64,000 bases of DNA from Pseudomonadota bacterium (GTDB lineage Bacteria > Pseudomonadota > Alphaproteobacteria > Sphingomonadales > Sphingomonadaceae), in contig JAIUPN010000001.1 in the NCBI GenBank assembly GCA_020160755.1, positions 558,001 to 622,000 of the forward strand, given 5' to 3'. The notes under the pieces are model-generated. The model was not told the origin of the DNA and made no database searches. It saw nothing but the letters and a program-made list of their open reading frames with translations. Below are positions 47,157 to 56,088 of this stretch, one piece after another. Each line of letters begins with the position of its first letter. The stretch's first letter is position 1. Made by a program: the position numbers and the translations under genes.

Positions 47157-48617
47157 TTGAGCGACGAAACGCCTGTCACCCCCACTCCTGTCGCAGCGGC
47201 CGCCGATCCGGCCGCGAGCCCGGTCCCGCCGCGCCAGACCGCGCGCGGCGGTGGGCGGATGGACCTCACGCAGGGCCCGATCACCAAGACGCTGATCCTC
47301 TTCGCGCTGCCGACGCTCGCGTCGAACATCCTCCAGACCCTGTCGGGTTCGGTGAACTCGATCTGGGTCGGGCAATTCCTCGGCAACAGCGCACTCGCCG
47401 CGACCGCCAATGCGAACATCATCATGTTCCTGATGTTCGGCGCCTTCTTCGGCTTCGGCATGGCCGCCACCGTGCTGATCGGCCAGTCGATGGGCCGCGG
47501 CGATATCGATGCCGCGCGCCGCGCCACCGGCGGCGTGATCGGGCTTGCGCTGATTTTTTCGGTCGTGATCGCGATGGTCGGCTGGTTCGCGTCGGACCAG
47601 ATATTGCGCTGGCTGGAAACGCCGTCGGAGGCCTTCGCGCTCGCCCACGACTATCTCCGCGTCACCTTCCTCGCGGTTCCCGCCTCGATGCTGTCGGTCA
47701 CGCTGATGATGGCCTCGCGCGGTGCGGGCGACGCGATGACGCCCTTGCGCTTCATGATTCTCGCGGTCGTGCTCGACATCGCGTTCAACCCTATCCTGAT
47801 CCTCGGCCTCGGCCCCTTCCCGCGCCTTGGCATCGCAGGCAGCGCGCTCGCCACTGCGCTCGCCGGGACGATCAGCCTCGCGGGTATGATCGGCTGGTTC
47901 TATGCGAAGAACCATGTGTTGCGCCTGCGCGGACACGAGCTGACCTATCTCTTTCCCAAATGGTCGGAGCTGCGCTTCATCATCGGCCGCGGCCTGCCGA
48001 TGGGCGCGCAGATGCTCGTCATCTCGGGCGCCGGGCTCGTCATGGTCGGGCTCGTCAACCGCGAGGGGCTCGTGACCGCCGCCGCCTATGGCGCGACCTT
48101 ACAGCTCTGGAACTATATCCAGATGCCCGCGCTCGCGGTTGGCGCCGCGGTCAGTTCGATGGCGGCGCAGAATATCGGCGCCGGGCGCTGGGACCGCGTC
48201 ACGTCGGTGACGAACAGCGGCATCGCAATCAATCTCGTCATGACCGGCGTGCTGATCGTCCTCCTCCTCGCTTTCGACCGCGCCGCGCTCGCGCTTTTCC
48301 TCGGCAGCGAAAGCCCTGCGATCGAAGTCGCGCGCAATATCCAGCTGATCGCAACCTGGGCCTTCCTGCCCTTCGGCACGACGATCGTTCTTATCAGCAC
48401 CCTGCGCGCCAACGGCTCGGTCGTTCCGCCGCTGATCATCCTCTTCCTGTCGACCTTTCCGATCCGCCTTGGTCTCTATTACCTCACATATCCCCATCTT
48501 GGTGCCGACGCGCTTTGGTGGAGCTTTCTGCTTTCGATGCTCGCATCGCTGGGTATGGCATGGGTGGTCTACAAGCGCGGACACTGGCGCCGCACACTCC
48601 CGCAACCGGGCCGCTGA
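47157..48617 (+). CDS. MATE family efflux transporter
   Basis: About 486 residues with 12 membrane helices in two similar halves. MDLTQGPITKTLILFALPTLASNILQ, the gate region SGSVNSIWVGQFLG and the second-half PMGAQMLVISGAGLVMVGLVN match the multidrug and toxic compound extrusion family (Na+ or H+ antiport). Start uncertain: TTG 47157 gives a Pro/Ala-rich 34-residue N-tail in coding-like sequence, while ATG 47259 gives the conventional N-terminus. Lies between valS and a two-component system, all in the same direction. Confidence 0.9.
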   Translation: MSDETPVTPTPVAAAADPAASPVPPRQTARGGGRMDLTQGPITKTLILFALPTLASNILQTLSGSVNSIWVGQFLGNSALAATANANIIMFLMFGAFFGFGMAATVLIGQSMGRGDIDAARRATGGVIGLALIFSVVIAMVGWFASDQILRWLETPSEAFALAHDYLRVTFLAVPASMLSVTLMMASRGAGDAMTPLRFMILAVVLDIAFNPILILGLGPFPRLGIAGSALATALAGTISLAGMIGWFYAKNHVLRLRGHELTYLFPKWSELRFIIGRGLPMGAQMLVISGAGLVMVGLVNREGLVTAAAYGATLQLWNYIQMPALAVGAAVSSMAAQNIGAGRWDRVTSVTNSGIAINLVMTGVLIVLLLAFDRAALALFLGSESPAIEVARNIQLIATWAFLPFGTTIVLISTLRANGSVVPPLIILFLSTFPIRLGLYYLTYPHLGADALWWSFLLSMLASLGMAWVVYKRGHWRRTLPQPGR

Positions 48618-48712
48618 GCGGCGCCCGGCTTTCGACCAAGGCGCGCGCAGCTTCGACTGGCGGCCCGGCGCCCGCTAGCCATCGGCCGTCTTTTGGCGCT
48701 AAGGCATCGTCA

Positions 48713-49885
48713 ATGAATGTGACAAACCGCAAAGACGCGCTGCGCGACCAGCGCGCGAAAATGCTGGCGGCGGCGCCCGACTGGCGCGCCTCCGACGCCC
48801 GCGTCAATCCGCGCGTCGCGATCGGGTCGATCATCGCCATGTGGCTGATCTATTTCCTGATCACCACGGGGCTCGCGATGCTCACCGGGGCGCCCGAGCA
48901 ATGGCCCTCGGCCGGACGCCGCGCCGTCGTCGTGGTCGCGGGCATCCTGTGCACCTTCGTGCTCTACCAGCTCCTCCGCCGCGCCCAGCCGCAAAGCTTC
49001 GGTGCGCGGCTCGCAGCGGCGCTCGGCGCCGCGGTGCCGCTGGTGATCGTCTATGCAACGGTCAATCTGCTCGTCTTCTATTACTGGTTCCCCGTGTCCG
49101 ACGGCGCCAAGATCATCGAGGAAATGCAGTCCAAATATCCCGGCGCATGGGAAACGGTGCTGATCCTCGACAGCTCGATCCGCTGGTATTTCTTCTTTGC
49201 GGTGTGGGCCGCGCTCTATGTCGCCTTCGGCTACGCCAACGAGATGCGCGCGGTCGAACGGCGCGCCAATCATTTCCGGATGGAAGCCAAGAATGCACAG
49301 CTTCGCGCGCTGCACTACCAGGTCAATCCGCACTTTCTGTTCAACACGCTCAATTCGCTGTCGACGCTTGTCCTCAAGGGGTCGAAAAGCGAAGCCGAGA
49401 CGATGATCATGAACCTTTCGTCCTTCCTCCGCTCCAGCCTCGCGGTCGATCCCGAACAGCTCGTCAGCCTCGATGAGGAGATCGCGCTCCAGCGGCTCTA
49501 TCTCGACATCGAACAGACGCGTTTCCCCGACCGGTTGCAGGTCGCCGTCACGATGCCCGACGAGCTGAAAAATGCGTGCGTGCCGGTGCTGATCCTGCAA
49601 CCCATCATCGAAAATGCGATCAAATATGGCGTCGCGCCGACCAAGGGAAAGATCGCGATCCGTCTGTCCGCCAGCGCCGAATACGGCCTGCTGGTGCTCC
49701 GCATCGAAAACGATATCGACCCCAAGGCACCCGTTCCGGCTTCGGGAACCGGACTGGGGCTCGGCAATGTCCGCGAACGCCTGCTGACGCGTTACGGTCC
49801 TTCGGCCGGATGCGAATGGGGCAAGTCGGACGACGGCGGCTTTGTCGTGTCGCTGTGGTTGCCGCTGGCACGGGAGGCTTGCTGA
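48713..49885 (+). CDS. LytS/YehU-type sensor histidine kinase
   Basis: A 390-residue membrane kinase. Four hydrophobic helices (about residues 38-180) are followed by a short coiled coil and the His_kinase domain: LHYQVNPHFLFNTLNSLSTL (phospho-accepting His in the NPHFLFN box), VPVLILQPIIENAIKYG (N box) and GTGLGLGNVRERL (G box). AAGG lies 8 bases before ATG 48713. It partners the LytTR regulator whose start overlaps its stop by one base. The membrane part has no known sensor domain, so the signal is unknown. Confidence 0.93.
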   Translation: MNVTNRKDALRDQRAKMLAAAPDWRASDARVNPRVAIGSIIAMWLIYFLITTGLAMLTGAPEQWPSAGRRAVVVVAGILCTFVLYQLLRRAQPQSFGARLAAALGAAVPLVIVYATVNLLVFYYWFPVSDGAKIIEEMQSKYPGAWETVLILDSSIRWYFFFAVWAALYVAFGYANEMRAVERRANHFRMEAKNAQLRALHYQVNPHFLFNTLNSLSTLVLKGSKSEAETMIMNLSSFLRSSLAVDPEQLVSLDEEIALQRLYLDIEQTRFPDRLQVAVTMPDELKNACVPVLILQPIIENAIKYGVAPTKGKIAIRLSASAEYGLLVLRIENDIDPKAPVPASGTGLGLGNVRERLLTRYGPSAGCEWGKSDDGGFVVSLWLPLAREAC

Positions 49886-50616
49886 TGATCCAGACCCTGC
49901 GCACCCTGATCGTCGACGACGAACCGCTCGCGATCGAACGCTTGCAGATCCTGACCGGGCAACAGGACGGCGTGTCGCTCGTCGGCACGGCCAGCGACGG
50001 CGCCTCGGCGCTGCGCATGGTCGATGCGCTCGCACCCGACCTCGTGCTCTGCGATATCGCGATGCCCGACCTCAACGGGCTGGAGGTTGCGGCGGCGATC
50101 GAGGGAATGGACAATCCGCCGGCTGTGGTCTTCGTCACCGCCTTCGACCGCTATGCCGTCGCCGCGTTCGATGTGGCGGCGGTCGACTATCTGCTCAAGC
50201 CCGTCTCGCCCGACCGCCTCGCGCGCGCGTTGTCGCGCGTGCGCGAATGGCGCGCGACCGAGCGCGCCCCCGCCCAGAAAAGCAAGTGGATCAACGAGTT
50301 CTGGGTCCAGAACCGCGGAGAGATGCTGCGCATCGACGCGGGTCAGGTCGATCTGATCGAGGCCGAGCGCGACTATATGCGGCTGCACGTCGGCGGGCGC
50401 AGCTGGCTGATCCACCAGACGATCAAATCATTGGAAGCGCGGATGAACCCCGACCAGTTCATGCGTATCCACCGGTCGAAGATGATCCGCCGCGAAGGCA
50501 TCGTCGGGCTGAAGCACCATGGTGACGGCGCGTGGAGCGTCGATCTGGGCGAAGGCGGCGTGCACCGCATCGGCCGCACCTATCTGCACGACGTCAAGGC
50601 GATCATGCAGGGCTGA
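49885..50616 (+). CDS. LytTR family response regulator
   Basis: A 243-residue regulator. The receiver domain (residues 5-120) has the acidic pair DDE and phospho-acceptor Asp57 (LVLCDIAMPDLNG); the LytTR DNA-binding domain (about 140-240) contains IEAERDYMRLHVGG, FMRIHRSKMIRREGI and the end GRTYLHDVKAIM. It is encoded with its kinase, with a one-base stop/start overlap. A hairpin terminator follows. Targets are not obvious; the preceding MATE exporter gene is one candidate. Confidence 0.95.
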   Translation: MIQTLRTLIVDDEPLAIERLQILTGQQDGVSLVGTASDGASALRMVDALAPDLVLCDIAMPDLNGLEVAAAIEGMDNPPAVVFVTAFDRYAVAAFDVAAVDYLLKPVSPDRLARALSRVREWRATERAPAQKSKWINEFWVQNRGEMLRIDAGQVDLIEAERDYMRLHVGGRSWLIHQTIKSLEARMNPDQFMRIHRSKMIRREGIVGLKHHGDGAWSVDLGEGGVHRIGRTYLHDVKAIMQG

Positions 50617-50625
50617 ACCGAAAAA

Positions 50626-50654
50626 CGGCCATGCCACCAGCCGGGGCATGGCCG
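50626..50654. terminator. Bidirectional rho-independent terminator
   Basis: CGGCCATGCC and GGCATGGCCG form a perfect 10-bp stem with a 9-base loop, preceded by five A and followed by CCTTTT. It lies between the converging LytTR regulator and UrcA genes and can serve both. Confidence 0.75.
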
Positions 50655-50681
50655 CCTTTTCGTTACGGCATCGCGGGGCCG

Positions 50682-51032
50682 TCAGGGTGCTGCGTTGATG
50701 ACGATCCGGCCGCGATCGGCGAGGCGCGTGCCGTCGCCGTTGAGCAGTCCGGCCAGCTTCACATCGGCGTCGGCCATTGCGCTATCTTCGCACTGCAGCG
50801 CCACCGCGCGCTCGCGCAGGCCTTGCCGGTAAAGCGGTCGGCTGCCGCACACCGTCTGGACCGCAAATTTGACGCGCGTGTTCAGCCGTTCGCGGCCCTG
50901 AGCGCTCGACAGGTTCAGGTCGTCATAACGGACAACAACGCTACGCCGATCGCCGGCGTCTTCGGCAGCGGCCGGGACGGCAAAGCCAGTGAGCGCAACC
51001 GACGCGGCCAGCAAAAGGGAAAATTTCGCCAT
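50682..51032 (-). CDS. UrcA family protein
   Basis: A 116-residue exported protein with a signal peptide (residues 1-23, ending AAA). The mature part has VVVRYDDLNLSSAQGRERLNTRVKFAVQTVCG and a second cysteine, matching the UrcA family of small periplasmic proteins frequent in sphingomonads and caulobacters. Function unknown. Start ATG 51032 has AGAGGA upstream; the open frame to 51200 is not part of the gene. Confidence 0.88.
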   Translation of the reverse strand: MAKFSLLLAASVALTGFAVPAAAEDAGDRRSVVVRYDDLNLSSAQGRERLNTRVKFAVQTVCGSRPLYRQGLRERAVALQCEDSAMADADVKLAGLLNGDGTRLADRGRIVINAAP

Positions 51033-51276
51033 GGGGGAGTCCTCTCTTTTAAAAGGATGCGGGATACCGGTTGGCGGACCGGGGAGACCGTCGTCCGATA
51101 TCCCGCAAGGGGGTGATACTCCCTGGACGTCACGAGAATCGCGTTTGGATCGATCGGCGCGAACAGCGGCTCGATTTGCGGACGAAAGGCGTTCATCCAT
51201 CGACCAACGGACAGCCGGTCGGCAATATCATGGCGCATGACTTGCATCATACGCACAGTCATGAGCAAATTGATCG

Positions 51277-51756
51277 ATGGCGAAGAAATTATCTTTCGCC
51301 GTGCGTCGGCATAAAGGCGCGCGGCTGCTGCGCTGGTCGCTGCTGGTGCTCGCGGGCGCTGCCGGCGGAATCGCCCTTGGCGACATGGCGGCGGGATCGC
51401 GACTGGCCGGCGGATCGGGCGAGCCCGCGTCCTATTCGCACCTCAGCGCCAATCCGGGTGCGCTGATCGCGCAGGGTGAAGGCGCCGCTCGCTGCCCGGA
51501 TTGCGCCGACAGCTATGGCGTCACGATGCGACTGCGCGCGAACCGCGACGACCGGATGAGCGACGAATTCCGCGAACTCGGTGCGGTCGAGGCCGATGCA
51601 TCGCCGTTATATGCGGTGCGCGACGATTATCGCTACGGCGGCCGTTTCCCCGATCCCGAACCGCCGGCGACAGCCGCCACCGAAGACCCGCACATCACTG
51701 CACCGGCAAGCGAAAACGCATCCCCCGACGAAACGGCGCCCGTACCGGCGACTTGA
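51277..51756 (+). CDS. Hypothetical single-pass membrane protein
   Basis: A 159-residue protein with a basic N-terminus, one membrane helix (about residues 18-38), a CPDC motif (about residues 73-76) and a Pro/Ala/Glu-rich C-terminal tail. It should be anchored in the inner membrane with the tail outside. I do not recognise the family. The CPDC pair could be redox-active or bind a metal, but there is no thioredoxin fold around it. Confidence 0.6.
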   Translation: MAKKLSFAVRRHKGARLLRWSLLVLAGAAGGIALGDMAAGSRLAGGSGEPASYSHLSANPGALIAQGEGAARCPDCADSYGVTMRLRANRDDRMSDEFRELGAVEADASPLYAVRDDYRYGGRFPDPEPPATAATEDPHITAPASENASPDETAPVPAT

Positions 51757-51760
51757 CGCC

Positions 51761-52156
51761 TTAGTGCGGCGGCTTTGCCGGAGCGGCGCAGCGCGTCGTA
51801 TCGCCCGCCTTGCACGCGGCGGCATCGGCTTCCCACTGCATCCGTTCTTCGGCCGACATCGCGGCAACACGGGCCTTCTCCGCCTCATAGGCGGCCGTTT
51901 CGTCGATAAACACCTGCTGGTCGTGCGCGACCTGCTGCTGCGCGGCCGATACTTCCTGCGCATAGGTCGTGTTGTCTGCCTTGGCGCGCGCGGCCTGTTC
52001 GGCATTGAGCCGCGCCGTATTCGAGCGCTCTTCGGCGGTCGTGCCGTCCTTGGCGGGTTTCTGCGCGGTCGCCGTTGCGGCGGGCCTCTGAAAGGCCATC
52101 GCCTGCCCCGACGCGACCAGCGCGAAAGCGGCAGCGGCCAAAATTGTCCTGGTCAT
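51761..52156 (-). CDS. Hypothetical periplasmic coiled-coil protein
   Basis: A 131-residue protein with a signal peptide (residues 1-21, ending AMA). The mature part is Ala/Glu/Gln-rich and helical (TAEERSNTARLNAEQAARAK, then AQQQVAHDQQVFIDETAAY), with two cysteines near the C-terminus (CKAGDTTRC). Family not recognised. It is convergent with the hypothetical membrane protein gene and divergent from the BCCT transporter gene. Confidence 0.65.
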   Translation of the reverse strand: MTRTILAAAAFALVASGQAMAFQRPAATATAQKPAKDGTTAEERSNTARLNAEQAARAKADNTTYAQEVSAAQQQVAHDQQVFIDETAAYEAEKARVAAMSAEERMQWEADAAACKAGDTTRCAAPAKPPH

Positions 52157-52278
52157 CGAAGCATCTCCTTCAATTCATCATTCTGCCGGTCCAACGCTTT
52201 GCGCAACCGGGCCGTTCCCGACCGCGAATTGACCTCGTCGGGGGCAACCGCCATGCTGGTCTTCCGCACCATGTCCGA

Positions 52279-53823
52279 TTGGCCGATCATTTGCCAGCAT
52301 TGCCGACGCACCCCCTTAATCGCCCGGTCTTTTTCACGCCGCTCGCGGTGCTTCTCGCGGCCGTGCTCCTCAGCCTGTGGCAGGGGAGCGCCGTCGTCGC
52401 GGTCGAAACAGCGATCAACGACTGGATCCTGCGCCATTTCTCACCATTTTTTGCCTGGGCCGGAATCGGCTTTCTCGTGCTGCTGGCGGGGATCGCGTTG
52501 TCGCCGCTCGGGGGACGGATCATCGGCGGAGCCGACGCGCGCCCGATACTGACGCGCTGGCGCTGGTTCGCGGTGACGCTTTGCACCACGATCGCCACCG
52601 GCATCCTTTTCTGGGGCGCCGCCGAGCCGCTGTTTCACCTCAACGATCCGCCCGCGATGCTTGGGCTTGAACCGGGCAGCGACGCCGCCGCGACCTTCGC
52701 CATGTCGACGATGTTCCTGCACTGGACGCTGACACCCTACGCGATCTACACCGTTGCCGGGCTCGCCTTCGCGCTCGTCTATTACAATCGCCGCGAGCCG
52801 TTCAGCCTGTCGTCGCTGTTCGTCCCCCTCCTCGGTCAGCGTGCGCACGGCCCGGTCGGGACGGGCATCGACATCATCTGCCTCTACGCGCTCGTCGCCG
52901 GTATGGCCGCATCGCTCGGCGCTGGCCTGCTCGCGCTTGCCGGCGGAATCGAGGGGATCGGCGGCTTTCATGGCGGCACCGCGCTGCGCTGGGCAATCGC
53001 TGCGGCGATCGTCGCGAGTTTCCTGATTTCGGCCGCGACGGGGCTCCAGAAAGGCATCGCAGGTCTGTCGGTGCTCAACACATGGCTGTTCTTCGCGATC
53101 ATCGCCTTTGTGCTGATCGCGGGTCCGACCGCCGAGATGTTTGGCCTCTCGCTGCGCGGCGGCCTCGATTATTTCAGGACCTTCGTACCGCGCAATCTGG
53201 GACTCGACGTCGATACGGGCTGGCACCGCCAATGGACGATCTTCAACTGGGCGAACTGGTTTGCGTGGGCGCCCGTAACCGCCCTGTTCCTCGGCCGCCT
53301 CGCGGTCGGCTACAGCGTCCGCGCCTTCATCCTCTACAATCTCATCCTGCCGTCGCTGTTCGGCGCGGTGTGGATGACCGCGATTGCGGGCGCAACGATC
53401 GCGCTCGACCAGCAGAGCGGCGCCAGCCTCTATGCCATCCTGACCGCGCAAGGCCCCGATCCGGTGCTGTTCCGCCTGTTCAGCGCCTTGGGCGGCGGAC
53501 CGGGAATCGCGGCGATCGTGCTCTTCGCGATCTTCCTCTCCTATGTGGCGGGCGCCGACGCCAATGTGTCGGCGATGAGCGCGCTGTCGACACGCGGCAT
53601 CTCGCCCGACGCGCCCGAGGCGCCGCTCTGGGTGCAGGCGGTGTGGGGCATAACGGTTGGGCTGGTCGCGATCGTACTGGTTGCGGGCGGCGGCATCGAC
53701 GGCATCCGCATGATGTCGGTGCTCGGCGGCTTTCCCGCGCTGTTCGTCATCGTCGGTGCGGCGCTGTCGCTGGCGGTGATGGCGGTACGGGGACGACATG
53801 AAGTCGCCCCCGCCCGATCCTGA
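52279..53823 (+). CDS. BCCT family transporter (betaine/carnitine/choline type)
   Basis: About 514 residues and 12 membrane helices. TGILFWGAAEPLFHLNDPP, STMFLHWTLTPYAIYT and FNWANWFAWAPVTALFLGRL correspond to the three conserved BCCT regions; the last has Asn/Ala changes relative to the usual YWAWW substrate box, so it may not carry a classical betaine. There is no in-frame ATG near the N-terminus; TTG 52279, 52291 or 52300 are the candidates, without a clear ribosome site. An ATG at 52271 in another frame raises the possibility of a shifted start. Confidence 0.83.
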   Translation: MADHLPALPTHPLNRPVFFTPLAVLLAAVLLSLWQGSAVVAVETAINDWILRHFSPFFAWAGIGFLVLLAGIALSPLGGRIIGGADARPILTRWRWFAVTLCTTIATGILFWGAAEPLFHLNDPPAMLGLEPGSDAAATFAMSTMFLHWTLTPYAIYTVAGLAFALVYYNRREPFSLSSLFVPLLGQRAHGPVGTGIDIICLYALVAGMAASLGAGLLALAGGIEGIGGFHGGTALRWAIAAAIVASFLISAATGLQKGIAGLSVLNTWLFFAIIAFVLIAGPTAEMFGLSLRGGLDYFRTFVPRNLGLDVDTGWHRQWTIFNWANWFAWAPVTALFLGRLAVGYSVRAFILYNLILPSLFGAVWMTAIAGATIALDQQSGASLYAILTAQGPDPVLFRLFSALGGGPGIAAIVLFAIFLSYVAGADANVSAMSALSTRGISPDAPEAPLWVQAVWGITVGLVAIVLVAGGGIDGIRMMSVLGGFPALFVIVGAALSLAVMAVRGRHEVAPARS

Positions 53824-53840
53824 GAAAGGGGTCTCAGGAC

Positions 53841-55913
53841 TTACCAGATGCGTGTGCGTTCCTCGGGCTTCAGATAATATCTGGCGCCCGCGGCGACACT
53901 GAACGCCTTGTACCACGCATCGACGTTGCGCACAGGCCCGATAATGCGCCAGCGCGCCGGGCTGTGCGGATCGCTCGCGACCTGCTGCTTGATCGCATCC
54001 TCGCGCTGCTTGGTCCGCCACGCCTGCGCAAAGGCGAGGAAGAAGCGCTGGTCGCCGGTCAGCCCGTCAATCACCGGCGCGGACTTGCCGCCGAGCGAGC
54101 GGCGATAAGCGTCATAGGCGACCTCCAGTCCCGCGAGATCGGCGATATTTTCGCCCATCGTCAGGTCGGGATTGATGAACGAACCCGGCGCCGCCTCATA
54201 AGTCGCATATTGCGCACCGAACGCTTTTGCCTGCGCGTCGAAACGCGCCGCATCCTCGGGCGTCCACCAGTCGCGCACCGCGCCCTCGGCGTCGATCTTG
54301 CGGCCCTGATCGTCGAAGCCGTGCGTGATTTCATGGCCGATCACCGCGCCGATCGCGCCATAATTCACCGCATCATCGACACTTTCGCTAAAGTAAGGCG
54401 CCTGCAAGATGCCCGCCGGGAACACGATCTTGTTCTCCAGCCCGCCATTATAGGCGTTCACTTCCTGCGGGTTCATCGACCATTTCTTGCGGTCGACCGG
54501 CTTGTTGAGGTCCGACAGCGCATAGGCATATTCGAACGCCGCGCTGCGCTTCACATTGCCGTACAGATCCGCGGGGTCGATCTTCAGCCCCGAATAGTCG
54601 CGCCACTTGTCGGGATAGCCGACCATCACGTCCATCTTCGCCAGCTTGGCGAGCGCCGCATCCTTCGTCGCCGGCGCCATCCAGCTATTGCCCCGAATGC
54701 GGTCGCCCATCGCGAGCTTCAGGTTGGTGACGAGCACCTCCATCTTCGCCTTCGCGCTCGCGGGGAAATATTGCTTCGAATAGGTTTCGCCGACCAGTTC
54801 GCCGAGGCTGCCGTCGACGAGCGTCAGGCCGCGCTTCCAGCGCGGGCGCAGTTCGCCCACGCCGCTCAGCGCCTTGGTATATTCGAAGCGGCTGTCGACG
54901 AACGCTTTCGACAGATAGGGCGCGGCATTGTCGGCGACGTGGAATTGCTGCCACAGCTTGATCGTGTCGAGCGGAGTCTTCGCATAGAGCGCGGCGATGT
55001 CGCGCACGGCGGTCTTTTCGTTGACGATGATGCGCTTCTGCGGCGCGATGCCGGCCCCGGCGAACCAGGCCTTCCAGTCGAGCCCCGGTGCGTAGGCCGC
55101 GAGTTCGTCCGACGACATCGGATTATTGATCTTGCCGATGTCGCGGCGGTCGGCGATCGCCCAGCTGACCTTGGCGATCTCGGTCTCGAAGGCCATGATC
55201 GCGTCGGCCGCCTTTTCGGGGTCGGCGTTGCCCGCCATCTTCATCGTCCGCGCGATATAGGCACGGTACGCGTCGCGCTGCGGCTTGAAGCTGTCGTTCA
55301 GATAATAGTCGCGTTCGGGCAGGCCGATCCCCGCCTGCCCCAGCCACAGGACGTTGACCGTCGGGTCGGCGGTGTCGGCATAGGGGCCGCCGCTGACGAT
55401 CGTTGACCCGAACGTCCCCTGCGTGCCGCCCATGAAGCGCGCCATTTCGCTCTTGTCCCCGATTGCGGCAACCGCAGCGACGTCGGCGAGCAACGGCCTG
55501 GCGGCAAGCGCTTCGACGCGCGGCTCGTCCATGAAGCTCTGATACAGTCCGCCGACCTGGCTCGTCGCCGGCGCGCCCGACACGACGGCGCGCAGCTGGC
55601 GCTGGGTCAGGTTATAGACGTCATAATCGACCCCCGCCGACGCCTGGTCGGCCGGAATCTCGGTGCGCGCGAACCAGCCGCCATTGGCGTATTTGTCGAA
55701 ATCGTCGCCAGGCTTCACCGATGGATCGCGTGCATCGAGGTCAACGCCCCATTTGCCGAAGGTCAGTGCCTTGAGCGATCCGGCCTCGGCGTCGCCTCCC
55801 GCCTCGCCGGCGGCCGCAAAAGGTACGGACCGCATCGTTTCGCTGGCGAGCGCCGGCACGGCAAGCCCCGCAGCGATCGCGAGGCCGGCGGCCCCTGCAA
55901 AAAATCTCTTCAT
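53841..55913 (-). CDS. M13 family metallopeptidase (neprilysin/PepO-like)
   Basis: A 690-residue exported endopeptidase with a signal peptide (residues 1-23, ending ALA). The zinc motif HEITH (His527, Glu528, His531) and the third ligand Glu588 in GENIADLAG are present, together with NAYNGGLENKIVFPAGILQ and the conserved ending EERTRIW. Length and layout are standard for M13 peptidases, which cut peptides up to about 40 residues in the periplasm. Divergent from the Slam gene. Confidence 0.95.
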   Translation of the reverse strand: MKRFFAGAAGLAIAAGLAVPALASETMRSVPFAAAGEAGGDAEAGSLKALTFGKWGVDLDARDPSVKPGDDFDKYANGGWFARTEIPADQASAGVDYDVYNLTQRQLRAVVSGAPATSQVGGLYQSFMDEPRVEALAARPLLADVAAVAAIGDKSEMARFMGGTQGTFGSTIVSGGPYADTADPTVNVLWLGQAGIGLPERDYYLNDSFKPQRDAYRAYIARTMKMAGNADPEKAADAIMAFETEIAKVSWAIADRRDIGKINNPMSSDELAAYAPGLDWKAWFAGAGIAPQKRIIVNEKTAVRDIAALYAKTPLDTIKLWQQFHVADNAAPYLSKAFVDSRFEYTKALSGVGELRPRWKRGLTLVDGSLGELVGETYSKQYFPASAKAKMEVLVTNLKLAMGDRIRGNSWMAPATKDAALAKLAKMDVMVGYPDKWRDYSGLKIDPADLYGNVKRSAAFEYAYALSDLNKPVDRKKWSMNPQEVNAYNGGLENKIVFPAGILQAPYFSESVDDAVNYGAIGAVIGHEITHGFDDQGRKIDAEGAVRDWWTPEDAARFDAQAKAFGAQYATYEAAPGSFINPDLTMGENIADLAGLEVAYDAYRRSLGGKSAPVIDGLTGDQRFFLAFAQAWRTKQREDAIKQQVASDPHSPARWRIIGPVRNVDAWYKAFSVAAGARYYLKPEERTRIW

Positions 55914-56088
55914 TCCCCAGTCTCCTCACATCCCGCGCACCGTCCCCGACGGGATCGCGGCCATGTTCGACTTGTCCGCCCGGGGCGCAAAGCGGTCAAG
56001 CGAACGCGCAGACACTGGTCGACGGGAATCCCTCGTTGGTAGATTTGTCTGCTTCGGATCGGGGAAGATATTGACGCGGAACATTTAT

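Noticed and set aside
52271..52552. Separate small gene starting at ATG 52271
   Set aside because: Its product beyond a few residues is Arg/Ser-rich shadow sequence overlapping the BCCT transporter; it is noted only as a possible shifted start.
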